Positions 46,674-57,715 of a DNA stretch of 64,000 nucleotides are shown piece after piece; the stretch's first letter is position 1, and each line of letters begins with the position of its first letter. Both the position numbers and the translations under genes were made by a program. The DNA is from Desulforamulus putei DSM 12395 (GTDB taxonomy: Bacteria > Bacillota > Desulfotomaculia > Desulfotomaculales > Desulfotomaculaceae). The stretch spans positions 27,545-91,544 of the forward strand of contig NZ_FQUY01000011.1 in assembly GCF_900129195.1 (NCBI RefSeq), written 5' to 3'. The notes beneath the pieces were generated by a model. It was not told where the DNA came from. It was given only the letters and a program-made list of their open reading frames with translations, and ran no database searches.

Positions 46674-48044
46674 TTAATTAATTTTTTGAATCTCCAACAC
46701 CCTTTCATAAAAGGGTTCCCCTATATAAAAAATTTTCACCTTGTCGCCTGGCTGGATGGAGCTGATTTCGTTACCTTGCTTATCCACCAGCCGGCCAAAA
46801 TCCCAACCCCAAAAATGGTCGGGTACATACTTCTTACTGCTGCCGCTGCCCCTTTTCTTTAGATACAACGCCCTGTCAATGCGGTCCACTTCGCCGGTGA
46901 TGTTCTTTACGTCCAGAAGGGTCAGGGATTTGACCGTACCGTTGGAGGTTAAACCCAATTTGACAAATTGACCGGCTTTTAATTTTTTAAGCAAATCTTT
47001 GTTGGTTTTGCCTTTGGCTTTTTCATCGCTGATTTCGGCATCCCAGGCCACGGGATAATCCACTTCTTCACATAGCAAGTCTTTTACCGTAAGGATCAGC
47101 GGCTCCCCTTCGGCGTGGCGCAGGTAACTGCCATAGGTCTCCCTCTGTACCGGGGAAAAATTTCTTCTTTCCAACAGTTCCAGATAAGCCAGCCTTCTCT
47201 TGGTATCCAAAATCCCGGTCACCCGGTAATTGACAATCTGCTGCAAAGGTATTTGCTGCCCCTGCCAGTAGGCCTTGCAATTGGCGTTGGCAATGATTTT
47301 TTGAGTTCCCTTCAGTGAATTTAACTGGATTTCCATGCCGTTTTTCCCCTGGGAAACAGCAGCAACCCAGCCTTCAATTTTTCTTTTGGCATCCATTTTC
47401 AGCCAGCCCTGATCATAGAGTTTCCCCAGCACAGCGGCCATTTCCCCCCTGGAAACCTGGCCCTGGGGGCGAAAGCTGCCGTCCGGGTAACCCGCCAAGA
47501 TGCCCTGCATAACGACAGATTCGATGGCCGGCAGATCATCCGTCGGCATGGCATTACTGTCCGTGAAAGAAACGCTGCCGGTCGCTGTGGGTAAATACAA
47601 CGACCTGGCCAGGAGAACGGCCAACTGAGACCGGTTAATGGGTCGGTCGTGGCGGAAGTTCTTTAAGAGATCTTCCGGTATAAACTTTTGCTGCACCGCA
47701 AAATCCATGTAGTTTTGTCCCCAGGGAACAGGATAGGCACTGGGAGGAGCGTTCTTGGACTGCTTTAGTTTGGCGATTTGTTCAGCAAAGCCAGCTGCGT
47801 TTAAAACTCGCTGGATGGCCTCCAAAGCTGTAAGCGGTTGATTAGGTCGGAAGGTATAATCGGGGAATCCCTGGTCCAGCCCGATGGCAGCGACTTTTTC
47901 GATGGCTTGCCTGGCCCAGTGGCCTTTGATGTCCGTAAAATCCGCCTCAACCACGGGACCGCTGTTCACGGCCCAGACAGCGGAAGGCAGACAAAGGATT
48001 GCCGCCAGCACCGTTAATAACAACAGTTTATGAGCAAATTTCAT
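46674..48044 (-). CDS. S-layer homology domain protein
   Basis: 456 residues. Signal peptide 1-25 (LLLLTVLAAILCLPSAVWA). Three SLH modules in the first 230 residues (FTDIKGHWARQAIEKVAAIG; then YMDFAVQQKFIPEDL; then IESVVMQGILAGYPDGSFRPQG followed by SRGEMAAVLGKL), which anchor proteins to pyruvylated wall polymer. The C-terminal 220 residues are beta-rich, with no family I recognise. ATG after AAGGAG, two bases after the propeller protein gene, so the two are co-transcribed and probably act together at the cell surface. Confidence 0.88.
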   Translation of the reverse strand: MKFAHKLLLLTVLAAILCLPSAVWAVNSGPVVEADFTDIKGHWARQAIEKVAAIGLDQGFPDYTFRPNQPLTALEAIQRVLNAAGFAEQIAKLKQSKNAPPSAYPVPWGQNYMDFAVQQKFIPEDLLKNFRHDRPINRSQLAVLLARSLYLPTATGSVSFTDSNAMPTDDLPAIESVVMQGILAGYPDGSFRPQGQVSRGEMAAVLGKLYDQGWLKMDAKRKIEGWVAAVSQGKNGMEIQLNSLKGTQKIIANANCKAYWQGQQIPLQQIVNYRVTGILDTKRRLAYLELLERRNFSPVQRETYGSYLRHAEGEPLILTVKDLLCEEVDYPVAWDAEISDEKAKGKTNKDLLKKLKAGQFVKLGLTSNGTVKSLTLLDVKNITGEVDRIDRALYLKKRGSGSSKKYVPDHFWGWDFGRLVDKQGNEISSIQPGDKVKIFYIGEPFYERVLEIQKIN

Positions 48045-48046
48045 GA

Positions 48047-49219
48047 TTACCGCTCCTTGTATAGATCAACAAACTTCATCAGAACGCCTTTGTCGGTAGA
48101 GAGGAAAATACTCCCGTCTTTCAGCACAATTGGTGCCCGGGTAACAGCGTCCTTTTCATCTTTGCCAGTATCAACCATAATACCGCCGTCCTTGTGCAAA
48201 GTCTGGCCGGTGGTCTTGTCAATTTCTTTTTCCCAAATCAATCTTCCGGCAAAGCTGACGCAGAAAATCCGGCCGTCGGAACTGCCGGCGTAGAGGCGTT
48301 GTTTCCCATCGTCAACGGCTACACCGGAGACCACATTCAGCAGCGGCAGATCCCACCGCAGGGTTCCGTCTTTAGTGTTTAATGAGAAAAGCTTCTGTTT
48401 ACTGCAGAAGAAAAGGATATCATCCTTCGCAAAGGAAACTTTCGTCAGGTCATCCACCTTTACAGAGTAAACCCAGCGTTCCTTTCCCGTGCTCCGGTCC
48501 AGGCACTGTATTTTCGCAGAGGTGTTTCTGTCCAATCGGGCGGGATTGGTGATCACATATAAATGGCCGTCCGGCCCGAAGGTCATTTGAATACTTTTCA
48601 GATCCCCCAAACCTCTATGCCAAAGGCGTTCCCCTTTGTGATCCAGGGCCCGTAAACTGTACCCTTCATTCTTGGCGCCGGTGCATACATAGACCGCTTC
48701 CCGGTCCCCGATGGCGGCCACCACGTTTTTTTCATCCGAGAAACGCCACTTGAAATTTTTCCGGGGCTCCAGGGCATACAAACCATCCGCCACTCCCAGG
48801 TAAATCAGTCCACCGGGTCCCGTGGCCACCACCCCGCTGCTTTTGGTTCCCTTTGGTTTGGGATAAACTCGGTAAAGCCAGGTGACACTGCCGTTGGGCT
48901 TCATCTGCTGAATGCCGTCGGTTCCCACGGCATAAACGGTCCCGTTGTCCACCAGGAGCGGTTCGGTGATTTTACCGCCCAGGTCCATTTTTCTCTCCCA
49001 CAGTTTGCAGCCGTTGGTTACGTCGTAACAGACAATCTTATTCCCCACCGGGCAGTATAGCAACCCGGTGTCCGTAATGGTCACATCGGCTGTCAGTTTC
49101 CCCACCTTTTCCTCTTTCCATTTAAACTGGCCATAGGGGTATACGGTATAACCGGCTTCCGCCGGCCAGATTGCCATTACCAACCAAAGCACTATGAGGT
49201 TGAAGAAAAAAAATCTCAT
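48047..49219 (-). CDS. Secreted PQQ-like beta-propeller protein
   Basis: 390 residues. N-terminal signal or anchor (FFFFNLIVLWLVMAIWPAEA), then repeated propeller blades of the PQQ/Trp-docking type: DVTNGCKLWERKMDLGGK, VYAVGTDGIQQMKPNGSVTWLYR, LDRSTGKERWVYSV, LNTKDGTLRWDLPL, FAGRLIWEKEI. Likely an extracellular binding scaffold; no catalytic residues can be named. ATG at 49219. Confidence 0.83.
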   Translation of the reverse strand: MRFFFFNLIVLWLVMAIWPAEAGYTVYPYGQFKWKEEKVGKLTADVTITDTGLLYCPVGNKIVCYDVTNGCKLWERKMDLGGKITEPLLVDNGTVYAVGTDGIQQMKPNGSVTWLYRVYPKPKGTKSSGVVATGPGGLIYLGVADGLYALEPRKNFKWRFSDEKNVVAAIGDREAVYVCTGAKNEGYSLRALDHKGERLWHRGLGDLKSIQMTFGPDGHLYVITNPARLDRNTSAKIQCLDRSTGKERWVYSVKVDDLTKVSFAKDDILFFCSKQKLFSLNTKDGTLRWDLPLLNVVSGVAVDDGKQRLYAGSSDGRIFCVSFAGRLIWEKEIDKTTGQTLHKDGGIMVDTGKDEKDAVTRAPIVLKDGSIFLSTDKGVLMKFVDLYKER

Positions 49220-49342
49220 CCACGAACCCTCCCGGACAAACTACTTCTTTGACCCTATTGTAAATTCCTTCCCCGGTAGGAAATTTCTCATCAGGTGCTA
49301 GATAGGTTTATAAAGGTTATCGGACGCGGCTAAGCAGTCTTA

Positions 49343-49374
49343 AATAAAAAACCCGGTCTCTTGCTGAAACCGGG
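49343..49374 (-). terminator. ligA terminator
   Basis: Minus strand CCCGGT, 11-base loop, ACCGGG, TTTTTTATTT, directly after the ligA stop. Confidence 0.88.
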
Positions 49375-49382
49375 GATGCGTG

Positions 49383-51407
<2,025 letters not shown>

Positions 51408-51418
51408 CTATCCTCACT

Positions 51419-51451
51419 AATTCAAGTCGGGGACGGTTCTTGACTTGAATT
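51419..51451. repeat. 33-bp AAGAACCGTCCCC element, single copy
   Basis: AATTCAAGTC, GGGGACGGTTCTTG, ACTTGAATT: the inverted unit of the 31620-31685 element with its terminal inverted repeat AATTCAAGT. Lies between amj and ligA. Confidence 0.8.
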
Positions 51452-51459
51452 CGTTTTAT

Positions 51460-52338
51460 TTAAAAACCGCCACGGGCGATAATCTGCGCTACATATTTAA
51501 TAATCAAAGCTGCCGGCACAAAGAAAAGTTGGGCCAGGACGGTTCCCAATAAACGGGTAAGGGCCAGGTAAAAGGACATTTGTTTGATATCCTGTTCCGG
51601 TCTTTCCCCCCGCAGGGCCTGGTCTGTGATGCCGGCGGCGGTAGGGTCCACCACGGTGGCAAATAATATGGTGGCGATGCCGTTAATGATCCCTGATAAA
51701 AAAGCCGCCGTGGAACGAAATTCCGGGTACAGTGCGCCGGCATAGATCGAGGAAAGAACCGCCGTGGTATAAATACCGGTGACAAAAATATTAAGCGCCA
51801 AAAACTTCCTGGGTATGGTAATTTTTTGTCTGAGGGCCTGTAAAAAGAACTGTCTGTTGGGTATCCGTACTGCTTCCTTCGCCTGGCTGGCCACTTTGCC
51901 CGGTGAAAACAGAACCAGGCCAATCATTTTGGGTACCGACCTCACTTGGTCAAAAAGGTAAATGCCTTTGGTAAAAAAGGTAATGAATGTAGGAATAAAC
52001 AGGCCTCCTATTAAGGTACCCAGGGTAGCCCCTAAAATAACCGTCCTGATCTGATAATTCAGAGTCACCAATTCCTGCTGGTAGGCCGCCGACTGTACCA
52101 GCGCCGCCCCGCTCCCTGCCGCCTGCTCACCCCTTTGGATAGCGTGTTCGATAATGGAAGAAAGCAAAGGCGCCTGCAGCATATTGGCTGTCTGGGCAAT
52201 CAGAAAGATTACATTAAACAGGGAATAGGCCGTGGCCAGCCGTTTGGTCATGACCCCGGCCGGTCGAACTGCATAGATTAAGGTATTAATCAAATGTATG
52301 ACGGCGGTTAAAACCACCACTGCCATTAAGCGGTCCAT
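51460..52338 (-). CDS. amj: Amj-type lipid II flippase
   Basis: 292 residues, about six to eight membrane helices. Family features: N-terminal TAVIHLINTLIYAVRPAGV, RLATAYSLFNVIFLIAQTANM, ATLGTLIGGLFIPTF, VVDPTAAGITDQAL. Amj (YdaH) is the alternative lipid II flippase that can replace MurJ in B. subtilis. ATG after GGAGGAAAA. It lies between pcrA and ligA, genes usually adjacent. Confidence 0.87.
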   Translation of the reverse strand: MDRLMAVVVLTAVIHLINTLIYAVRPAGVMTKRLATAYSLFNVIFLIAQTANMLQAPLLSSIIEHAIQRGEQAAGSGAALVQSAAYQQELVTLNYQIRTVILGATLGTLIGGLFIPTFITFFTKGIYLFDQVRSVPKMIGLVLFSPGKVASQAKEAVRIPNRQFFLQALRQKITIPRKFLALNIFVTGIYTTAVLSSIYAGALYPEFRSTAAFLSGIINGIATILFATVVDPTAAGITDQALRGERPEQDIKQMSFYLALTRLLGTVLAQLFFVPAALIIKYVAQIIARGGF

Positions 52339-52367
52339 ATTTTTCCTCCGCCATTAGTGTTGCCGGT

Positions 52368-54530
52368 TTAAACCTTTTCTAGTGGTGCGTACTGGGCTAT
52401 GAGGGTTTTTAACCCCTGGTCCGGAAATGCCACCGTTAACTGGGCGTCCCCGCCTTCCCCTTTCACCTTCACGATGACGCCTTCCCCCCACTTGCGGTGG
52501 CGCACCCTGTCTCCCAATAAGAATGATCCGGGATGCGCTGCGGGTTGGGAGCCGACCGGAGTCTTGCCAATGCATCCGGTACCGCAAGCTGCCGGCTTTG
52601 GGGAAGGTTTTAGGGCATCGGTCAGTTCAACCGGGATTTCTTCCAGGAACCTGGACCTGGGGTTCATATTGGTGCGCCCAAACAGGGTCCTCTCCCAGCA
52701 GTGGGTCAAATAGAGTTCTTCCTCGGCCCTGGTAATTCCCACATAGGCCAGGCGGCGCTCCTCTTCCAGTTCCTCCTGGTCATACAGTGCCCGGCTGTGG
52801 GGGAAGACACCTTCCTCCATGCCGGTTAAAAATACCACAGGAAATTCCAGACCCTTGGCGCTGTGCAGGGTCATCAGCACCACCTGGTCGGCTTCCGGAT
52901 CATGCCTGTCCAGGTCGGTCACCAGCGAAATGGTGGAGAGGAAATCAGCCAGACCGGCTTCCTCACCTTGCTGCTTGTCATACTCCCTGGTCACTGAGAG
53001 GAATTCCTGCAGGTTCTCCAACCGGGTCCTAGCTTCCACGGTATCCTCGGCCTCCAGTTCCGCCCGGTAACCCGTTCGGGTAAGGACTTCTTCGGTAATC
53101 TCTGTTACGGAAAGGAACTCTGCCTGTTTGGCCAGGCTGTCCAGCAGGTCCGCCAGGAGTTTGCACTGCTTGCGGGCTTTGGCAGGAATACCCGGCATAT
53201 CGTCCGCCACGGCCAGGGCCTGTAAAAGGCTTAAGCCCTGTTCCAGGGCGTAGTTTGTGATTTTCTCCAAAGAGGCAGCCCCGATGCCCCGTTTTGGAAT
53301 ATTAATAATCCGAAGCAGGCTCTGACCGTCCGCCGGGTTGACAATCACCCTCAGGTAAGCCAGCAAATCCTTAATTTCCTTGCGGTCATAGAACTTAAGA
53401 CCCCCGAAAATGGTATAGGGGATGCCTAGGCGCAGGAATACTTCTTCAAAGACCCGGGATTGGGCATGGGTCCGGTAAAGAACCGCCATGTCCCGGTACC
53501 TTCGCTGGTATGAAAAACGCAGGTCCTTAATCCTGTCCGCCACATAATGAGCTTCCAACCGCTCATTTTCCGCCCGGTAGACATGAATGAGATTACCGTT
53601 TCCTTTGGCCGTCCAAAGTTTCATGTTCTTGGCTTCGATGTTATTCTTAATGACGGCATTGGCAGCCTCCAGGATATTGCCGGTGGAGCGGTAATTCTGC
53701 TCCAGCTTAACTACCTTTGCCTCGGGATAGTCCCGCTCAAAGCTTAAAATATTGTTGATATCCGCTCCCCGCCACTTATATATGGACTGGTTAGGATCCC
53801 CCACCACGCAGATATTCCGATGACGTTCCGCCAGCATGGATACCAGCACATATTGGGTGTGGTTGGTATCCTGGTACTCGTCCACCAGGATGTATTTAAA
53901 TTTGGTTTGGTAATAGCCCAGCACATGGGGATGTTCCTTAAACAGCCGCACCGTGAGCATCAGCAAGTCATCAAAATCCACGGCATTATTCTTAAACAGC
54001 TTCTCCTGGTACAACCGGTAAACCCGCCCGGCCACCTGTTCGAAATAATCAAAGGCCTGTCCATCATACTGATCCGGCGTCAGGAGCTTGTTCTTGGCCC
54101 CGGAGATGACCCCCAGCATGGCGCGGGGTTGGAACCGTTTTTCATCAATCTCCAGTTCCTTGAGGCATTCCTTAACCACCGTTTGCTGGTCAGCATCATC
54201 GTAAATGGAAAAGTTGGAGCCATACCCAAGGGATTGAATTTCCCTTCTGAGGATACGCAGGCAGGCGCTGTGAAAGGTGGCTACCCACAGGTCCCTGGCT
54301 GCCTCCGGCACTAGGTTTTCCACCCGGGCTCTCATTTCCGCCGCGGCTTTATTGGTAAAGGTAATAGCCAGTATGTTATAAGGAGGAACCCCCTGACTCA
54401 AAATATGGGCAATCCGGTGGGTAAGCACCCGGGTCTTGCCTGAGCCCGCCCCGGCCAACACCAGCAGGGGGCCTTCGGTATGCTGCACCGCCTCCGCCTG
54501 GGCGGGGTTGAGATTCGCTAGTATATCCAT
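52368..54530 (-). CDS. pcrA: ATP-dependent DNA helicase PcrA
   Basis: 720 residues, UvrD/Rep superfamily 1A. Walker A GAGSGKTRVL, TFTNKAAAEMR, DEYQDTN, GDPNQSIYKWRGAD, QNYRST, TLHSAKGLEFPVVFL and VGITRAEEELYLTHC. C-terminal Tudor-like RNA-polymerase-interaction domain (GDRVRHRKWGEGVIVKV). Acts in repair and removal of stalled transcription complexes. ATG after GGAGG. Confidence 0.97.
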   Translation of the reverse strand: MDILANLNPAQAEAVQHTEGPLLVLAGAGSGKTRVLTHRIAHILSQGVPPYNILAITFTNKAAAEMRARVENLVPEAARDLWVATFHSACLRILRREIQSLGYGSNFSIYDDADQQTVVKECLKELEIDEKRFQPRAMLGVISGAKNKLLTPDQYDGQAFDYFEQVAGRVYRLYQEKLFKNNAVDFDDLLMLTVRLFKEHPHVLGYYQTKFKYILVDEYQDTNHTQYVLVSMLAERHRNICVVGDPNQSIYKWRGADINNILSFERDYPEAKVVKLEQNYRSTGNILEAANAVIKNNIEAKNMKLWTAKGNGNLIHVYRAENERLEAHYVADRIKDLRFSYQRRYRDMAVLYRTHAQSRVFEEVFLRLGIPYTIFGGLKFYDRKEIKDLLAYLRVIVNPADGQSLLRIINIPKRGIGAASLEKITNYALEQGLSLLQALAVADDMPGIPAKARKQCKLLADLLDSLAKQAEFLSVTEITEEVLTRTGYRAELEAEDTVEARTRLENLQEFLSVTREYDKQQGEEAGLADFLSTISLVTDLDRHDPEADQVVLMTLHSAKGLEFPVVFLTGMEEGVFPHSRALYDQEELEEERRLAYVGITRAEEELYLTHCWERTLFGRTNMNPRSRFLEEIPVELTDALKPSPKPAACGTGCIGKTPVGSQPAAHPGSFLLGDRVRHRKWGEGVIVKVKGEGGDAQLTVAFPDQGLKTLIAQYAPLEKV

Positions 54531-54540
54531 AATTTCCTCC

Positions 54541-54696
54541 GTGTGGTAAATATTATAAAGAAAACACTCTACATTATATCACATCCAAGGTTCAAAGTTA
54601 GAAATTCATGGTTCAAATTTAGTTTTTCTTTTCTCCACACTCTGTCCTGAAAATACTTTATCATCCTTCTGCTGGTGCCACGTCAGCGGCATGTCT
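54541..54696. other. pcrA upstream region
   Basis: AT-rich. On the minus strand there is a TATAAT (54576-54581) upstream of pcrA, and two direct copies of TTTGAACC at about 21-base spacing before it. No gene is visible. Confidence 0.4.
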
Positions 54697-54740
54697 AAAA
54701 AGAAAAAGAGAACGTCCAGGTATCCCTGGTGAACATTCTC
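54697..54740 (-). terminator. Terminator of the coiled-coil gene
   Basis: Minus strand GAGAATGTTCACCAGG, loop ATA, CCTGGACGTTCTC with a small bulge, then TTTTTCTTTTT. Confidence 0.78.
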
Positions 54741-54787
54741 TTTCTGATGTCTCACTTTAATAAGGTTATGAACCAGTCATATAATTA

Positions 54788-55189
54788 CTAGGCCATTCTC
54801 TCCATTCTGGCCACCTTTGTTACCAGATAGCCCAGATCAACAATAACATTCTCTAACTTTACTTCAATGCGGTCCAGCCGGTGGTTTTGTATTTCCCTAT
54901 CATCAAATAAAGCGCGAATTTTATCTATCACTTCATTTTCAATCTTTACTTCCAACTTTTATTGGTTCTCTTCCAGTCTAGCCTGTGCTTTTTCAAGTCT
55001 AACTTGTGATTCTTCCAGTCTGGCGTATGAACCTTCCAGTCTGACGTATGAACCTTCCAGTCTGGCGTATGACTCTTCAAGCCTGGCCTGACCCTCTTCA
55101 AGTTTTCCCACCCGCTGGTTAAGAAATACTAGCTCGCTTTTCACACCCCTGAGTTCCTGAAGAATTTCTCTTAATAGATCTTCGCTCAT
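54788..55189 (-). pseudogene. Heptad-repeat coiled-coil protein, interrupted by an in-frame stop
   Basis: ATG at 55189 after GAGGGG. The first 76 residues (MSEDLLREILQELRGVKSEL, then seven heptads of type RLEESYA) end at TAA 54961-54959. Without that codon the same frame continues for 56 residues in perfect heptad register: K LEVKIENEVIDKIRAL, then DREIQNHRLDRIEVKL and VIVDLGYLVTKVARME, to TAG at 54788. The complete protein would be about 133 residues, a soluble coiled coil of unknown role, of a kind I have seen in Desulfotomaculum-like genomes. The stop replaces one variable heptad position, so a nonsense mutation is likely; readthrough or a sequence error are alternatives. Confidence 0.7.
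54956..55102 (-). repeat. Seven 21-bp tandem repeats encoding heptads
   Basis: Units encode LEEGQAR, LEESYAR, LEGSYVR, LEGSYAR, LEESQVR, LEKAQAR and LEENQ-stop-K. The 21-bp period can expand or shrink without changing frame. Confidence 0.85.
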
Positions 55190-55273
55190 AACCATTCCCC
55201 TCTCAAATTTTACAGAGAAGTCACGCAAGCCTGGCACGAAGCGAAAAAACTTGTCCTTCCTGTATTATCTTAA

Positions 55274-55302
55274 ATTATATCACACCAATAAAGTTCTTCC
55301 AG
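55274..55302 (-). promoter_or_regulatory. Likely promoter of the coiled-coil gene
   Basis: Minus strand CTGGAA (55302-55297), 17-base spacer, TATAAT (55279-55274). Confidence 0.55.
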
Positions 55303-55322
55303 CGGCTTCCAAAGATTAACGC

Positions 55323-55349
55323 AAAAAAAGCAGGGTGGATTCTCCCTGC
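55323..55349 (-). terminator. Terminator after hisIE
   Basis: Minus strand GCAGGG-AGAATCCA-CCCTGC followed by TTTTTTT. Confidence 0.88.
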
Positions 55350-55364
55350 CCCCCTGCCTTTTCG

Positions 55365-56054
55365 TTATTTTTTTCTTCTCGCCAATTCCTGGTAAACAGC
55401 TGCCGGGGCTACCTCCTGATTAGCCAGTAAAACCAGCAGGTGGTAAATCAAATCGGCAGTTTCGTAGGTTAGCTCCTCTTTGCTGTTATTCTTGGCACCA
55501 ATTATTACCTCGGTACATTCTTCGCCGACTTTTTTACATATTTTGTCAATTCCTTTATCAAAAAGGTAAGTGGTGTAAGAACCTTCCGGACGCTCTGCTT
55601 TACGGCTTAAAATCAATTGAAACAAATCATTGATGATTTCCGGACCTGCGGGTGCTTGATAGTCCGGGCGTCCATAAACTTGTGCAGGGTCAAACTTCTT
55701 CTCACCCTCTACTACCACCAAACCATCCTGGGTCACTCTATTATGGAAACAAGAGGTGTAGCCCTCGTGGCAGGCGGCTCCTCCCGTTTGTTCCGCCAGT
55801 ACCAGCAGGGTGTCTGCATCACAGTCATAATAAAAACCTTTCAACCGTTGCACATGGCCGGAGGTTTCACCCTTTTTCCACATCTTCTGCCTGCTGCGGC
55901 TGTAAAACCAGACCTCCCCGGTGGCAAGGGTCTTCTCCACCGCCTCCCGGTTCATCCAGGCCATCATTAAAACTTCTTTTGTATGGACCTCCTGCACAAT
56001 GGCAGGAATCAACCCTGCCTCGTTAAACTTGAGGGTTTCTATGTTAAACTGCAT
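55365..56054 (-). CDS. hisIE: Bifunctional phosphoribosyl-AMP cyclohydrolase / phosphoribosyl-ATP pyrophosphatase
   Basis: 229 residues. HisI part: VLMMAWMNREA, WKKGETSGHVQ, DCDADTLL, ACHEGYTSCF (zinc and magnesium sites). HisE part from about 130: GSYTTYLFDKGIDKICKKVGEE split as SYTTYLFDKG and KICKKVGEEC, then ADLIYHLLVLL. Carries out steps 2 and 3 of histidine synthesis. The ATG at 56054 gives the family N-terminus; its ribosome site is poor. Separated from hisF by 168 bases full of palindromes. Confidence 0.95.
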   Translation of the reverse strand: MQFNIETLKFNEAGLIPAIVQEVHTKEVLMMAWMNREAVEKTLATGEVWFYSRSRQKMWKKGETSGHVQRLKGFYYDCDADTLLVLAEQTGGAACHEGYTSCFHNRVTQDGLVVVEGEKKFDPAQVYGRPDYQAPAGPEIINDLFQLILSRKAERPEGSYTTYLFDKGIDKICKKVGEECTEVIIGAKNNSKEELTYETADLIYHLLVLLANQEVAPAAVYQELARRKK

Positions 56055-56085
56055 ACTCTTTATCACCAGCTTTTCTCTTTCTTGC

Positions 56086-56128
56086 AAATAACTTAATAGG
56101 GTACCAGGTACCTGATATTAAGTTATTT
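56086..56128. repeat. Palindrome in the hisIE leader
   Basis: Perfect 13-base arms AAATAACTTAATA / TATTAAGTTATTT around a centre containing GGTACCAGGTACC. Just upstream of hisIE. Confidence 0.7.
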
Positions 56129-56147
56129 AACAAGTAACTTAAATCCA

Positions 56148-56180
56148 AATTCAAGTTAAGAACCGTCCCCAACTTGAATT
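56148..56180. repeat. 33-bp AAGAACCGTCCCC element, single copy
   Basis: AATTCAAGTTAAGAACC then GTCCCCAACTTGAATT; the same unit as at 31620-31685 and 51419-51451, with one base change. Confidence 0.8.
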
Positions 56181-56188
56181 CCAAATTA

Positions 56189-56217
56189 CCCCAAAAGGGG
56201 TCAGACCCCTTTTGGGG
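56189..56217. repeat. 29-bp perfect palindrome after hisF
   Basis: CCCCAAAAGGGGTC-A-GACCCCTTTTGGGG, five bases after the hisF stop. It can form a very stable hairpin in the his transcript; no long T tract follows, so termination would be partial. Confidence 0.8.
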
Positions 56218-56222
56218 GATTT

Positions 56223-56981
56223 TTACAGTCTGGCGGGGATGCCGCGTTGTCTCAGGTATTCTTTGGTTTGGCGGATGGTGTATGCGCCGAAATGGAAGAT
56301 GGAGGCGGCCAGGGCTGCGTCGGCCATGCCCTCGGTGAGTCCCTGGGCGATATGTTCCAGGTTGCCGACGCCGCCGGAGGCAATGACCGGGATCTTCACA
56401 TGTTGGGCAATGGTACGGGTTAAGGCCAGGTCAAAACCTTCCTTGGTGCCGTCCCGGTCCATGCTGGTGAGCAAAATTTCACCGGCGCCCAGTTCCTCCG
56501 CTTTAACGGCCCATTCCACCGCATCGATGCCGGTGGGGGTGCGGCCGCCGTGAATATAGACTTCCCATCTTGCCGGGGCCACCTGCCGGGCGTCAATGGC
56601 CACCACGATGCACTGGCTGCCAAACTTGAGGGCCCCCTCGGATATGACCCGGGGGTTTTTAATGGCAGCGGTGTTAACGGCGATTTTATCCGCCCCGGCC
56701 TGCAACATCAACCGCATGTCCTCCACGGTGCGAATGCCCCCGCCCACCGTAAAGGGGATAAACACCTCTTCGGCGGTCCGGCGCACCACGTCCAGCATGG
56801 TGGCCCGGCCGTCGGAGGAAGCGGTGATGTCCAGAAAGACCAGTTCATCAGCGCCCTCCCGGTCGTACAGCGCCGCCAGTTCCACCGGGTCGCCGGCGTC
56901 CCTCAGGTTGACGAAATTGGTACCCTTTACCACCCTGCCGCCGGTCACATCCAGGCAGGGAATAATTCTTTTCATGAGCAT
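56223..56981 (-). CDS. hisF: Imidazole glycerol phosphate synthase, cyclase subunit
   Basis: 252 residues, half-barrel-duplicated TIM barrel. Catalytic Asp in [15 protein letters not shown] and in [13 protein letters not shown]; phosphate sites VGGGIRT and ASGGVGN. Works with HisH. ATG after GGGAGGG, two bases after hisA. Confidence 0.97.
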   Translation of the reverse strand: MLMKRIIPCLDVTGGRVVKGTNFVNLRDAGDPVELAALYDREGADELVFLDITASSDGRATMLDVVRRTAEEVFIPFTVGGGIRTVEDMRLMLQAGADKIAVNTAAIKNPRVISEGALKFGSQCIVVAIDARQVAPARWEVYIHGGRTPTGIDAVEWAVKAEELGAGEILLTSMDRDGTKEGFDLALTRTIAQHVKIPVIASGGVGNLEHIAQGLTEGMADAALAASIFHFGAYTIRQTKEYLRQRGIPARL

Positions 56982-56983
56982 AT

Positions 56984-57715
56984 TTAACCCTCCCCCCGGG
57001 CGATGGCCAGGGCATCAGGCAACCTGACGGCCCCGGCATAAAGGGCCTTACCCATGATGGCGCCCTCCACCCCGTCCGGCTCCAGCGCCTTCAAGGCCCG
57101 GATATCCGCTAGGGAGGACACCCCGCCGGAGGCAATTACCTTGAGGCCGCTGGCCCTGGCCAGCTCGCCGGTGGCAGCCAAGTTGGGGCCTGTTAGCTTG
57201 CCGTCTCGCCGAATATCTGTAAACACAATCCGTTCAATGCCCAGTTCTTTGACCTCCAGCGCCAGTTCCAGGGCGGTTTTCTCCACCGTCTCACCCCAGC
57301 CCTGGATGGCCACCCTGCCGTCCCGGGCGTCAATGCCCACCAAAACCCGTTGACCATACTTCCGGCAGGCTTCGGCCACCAGCGCCGGCCGTAAGATGGC
57401 CGCACTGCCCAGGATGACCCGGTTGACTCCCAGGGAAAGCAGGTCCTCAATGGTCTCCATGTCCCGGATGCCGCCGCCCACCTGCACCGGCACATCCACG
57501 GCCTGTACGATCTGAGCAATGGACTGCCGGTTGCGGGGCTGCCCGGCAAAGGCGCCGTCTAAATCCACCACGTGAATAAACTCCGCCCCCTGCTCCTGCC
57601 AGGCCCTAGCGGTGCTGGCGGGATCATGGGAATAAACGGTGGCGCTGTCCATGCGGCCTTCAATCAGGCGGACGCACCGGCCTTCCTTTAAATCTATGGC
57701 AGGAAACAGAATCAT
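56984..57715 (-). CDS. hisA: ProFAR isomerase
   Basis: 243 residues, TIM barrel related to HisF. Catalytic Asp in [14 protein letters not shown], second Asp in [13 protein letters not shown], phosphate sites VGGGIRD and ASGGVSS. Shares ATGA with the hisH stop. Confidence 0.97.
   Translation of the reverse strand: MILFPAIDLKEGRCVRLIEGRMDSATVYSHDPASTARAWQEQGAEFIHVVDLDGAFAGQPRNRQSIAQIVQAVDVPVQVGGGIRDMETIEDLLSLGVNRVILGSAAILRPALVAEACRKYGQRVLVGIDARDGRVAIQGWGETVEKTALELALEVKELGIERIVFTDIRRDGKLTGPNLAATGELARASGLKVIASGGVSSLADIRALKALEPDGVEGAIMGKALYAGAVRLPDALAIARGEG

Noticed and set aside
54956..55102. CRISPR array reading of the regular 21-bp repeats
   Set aside because: No spacers, the period is coding heptads and no cas genes are present.
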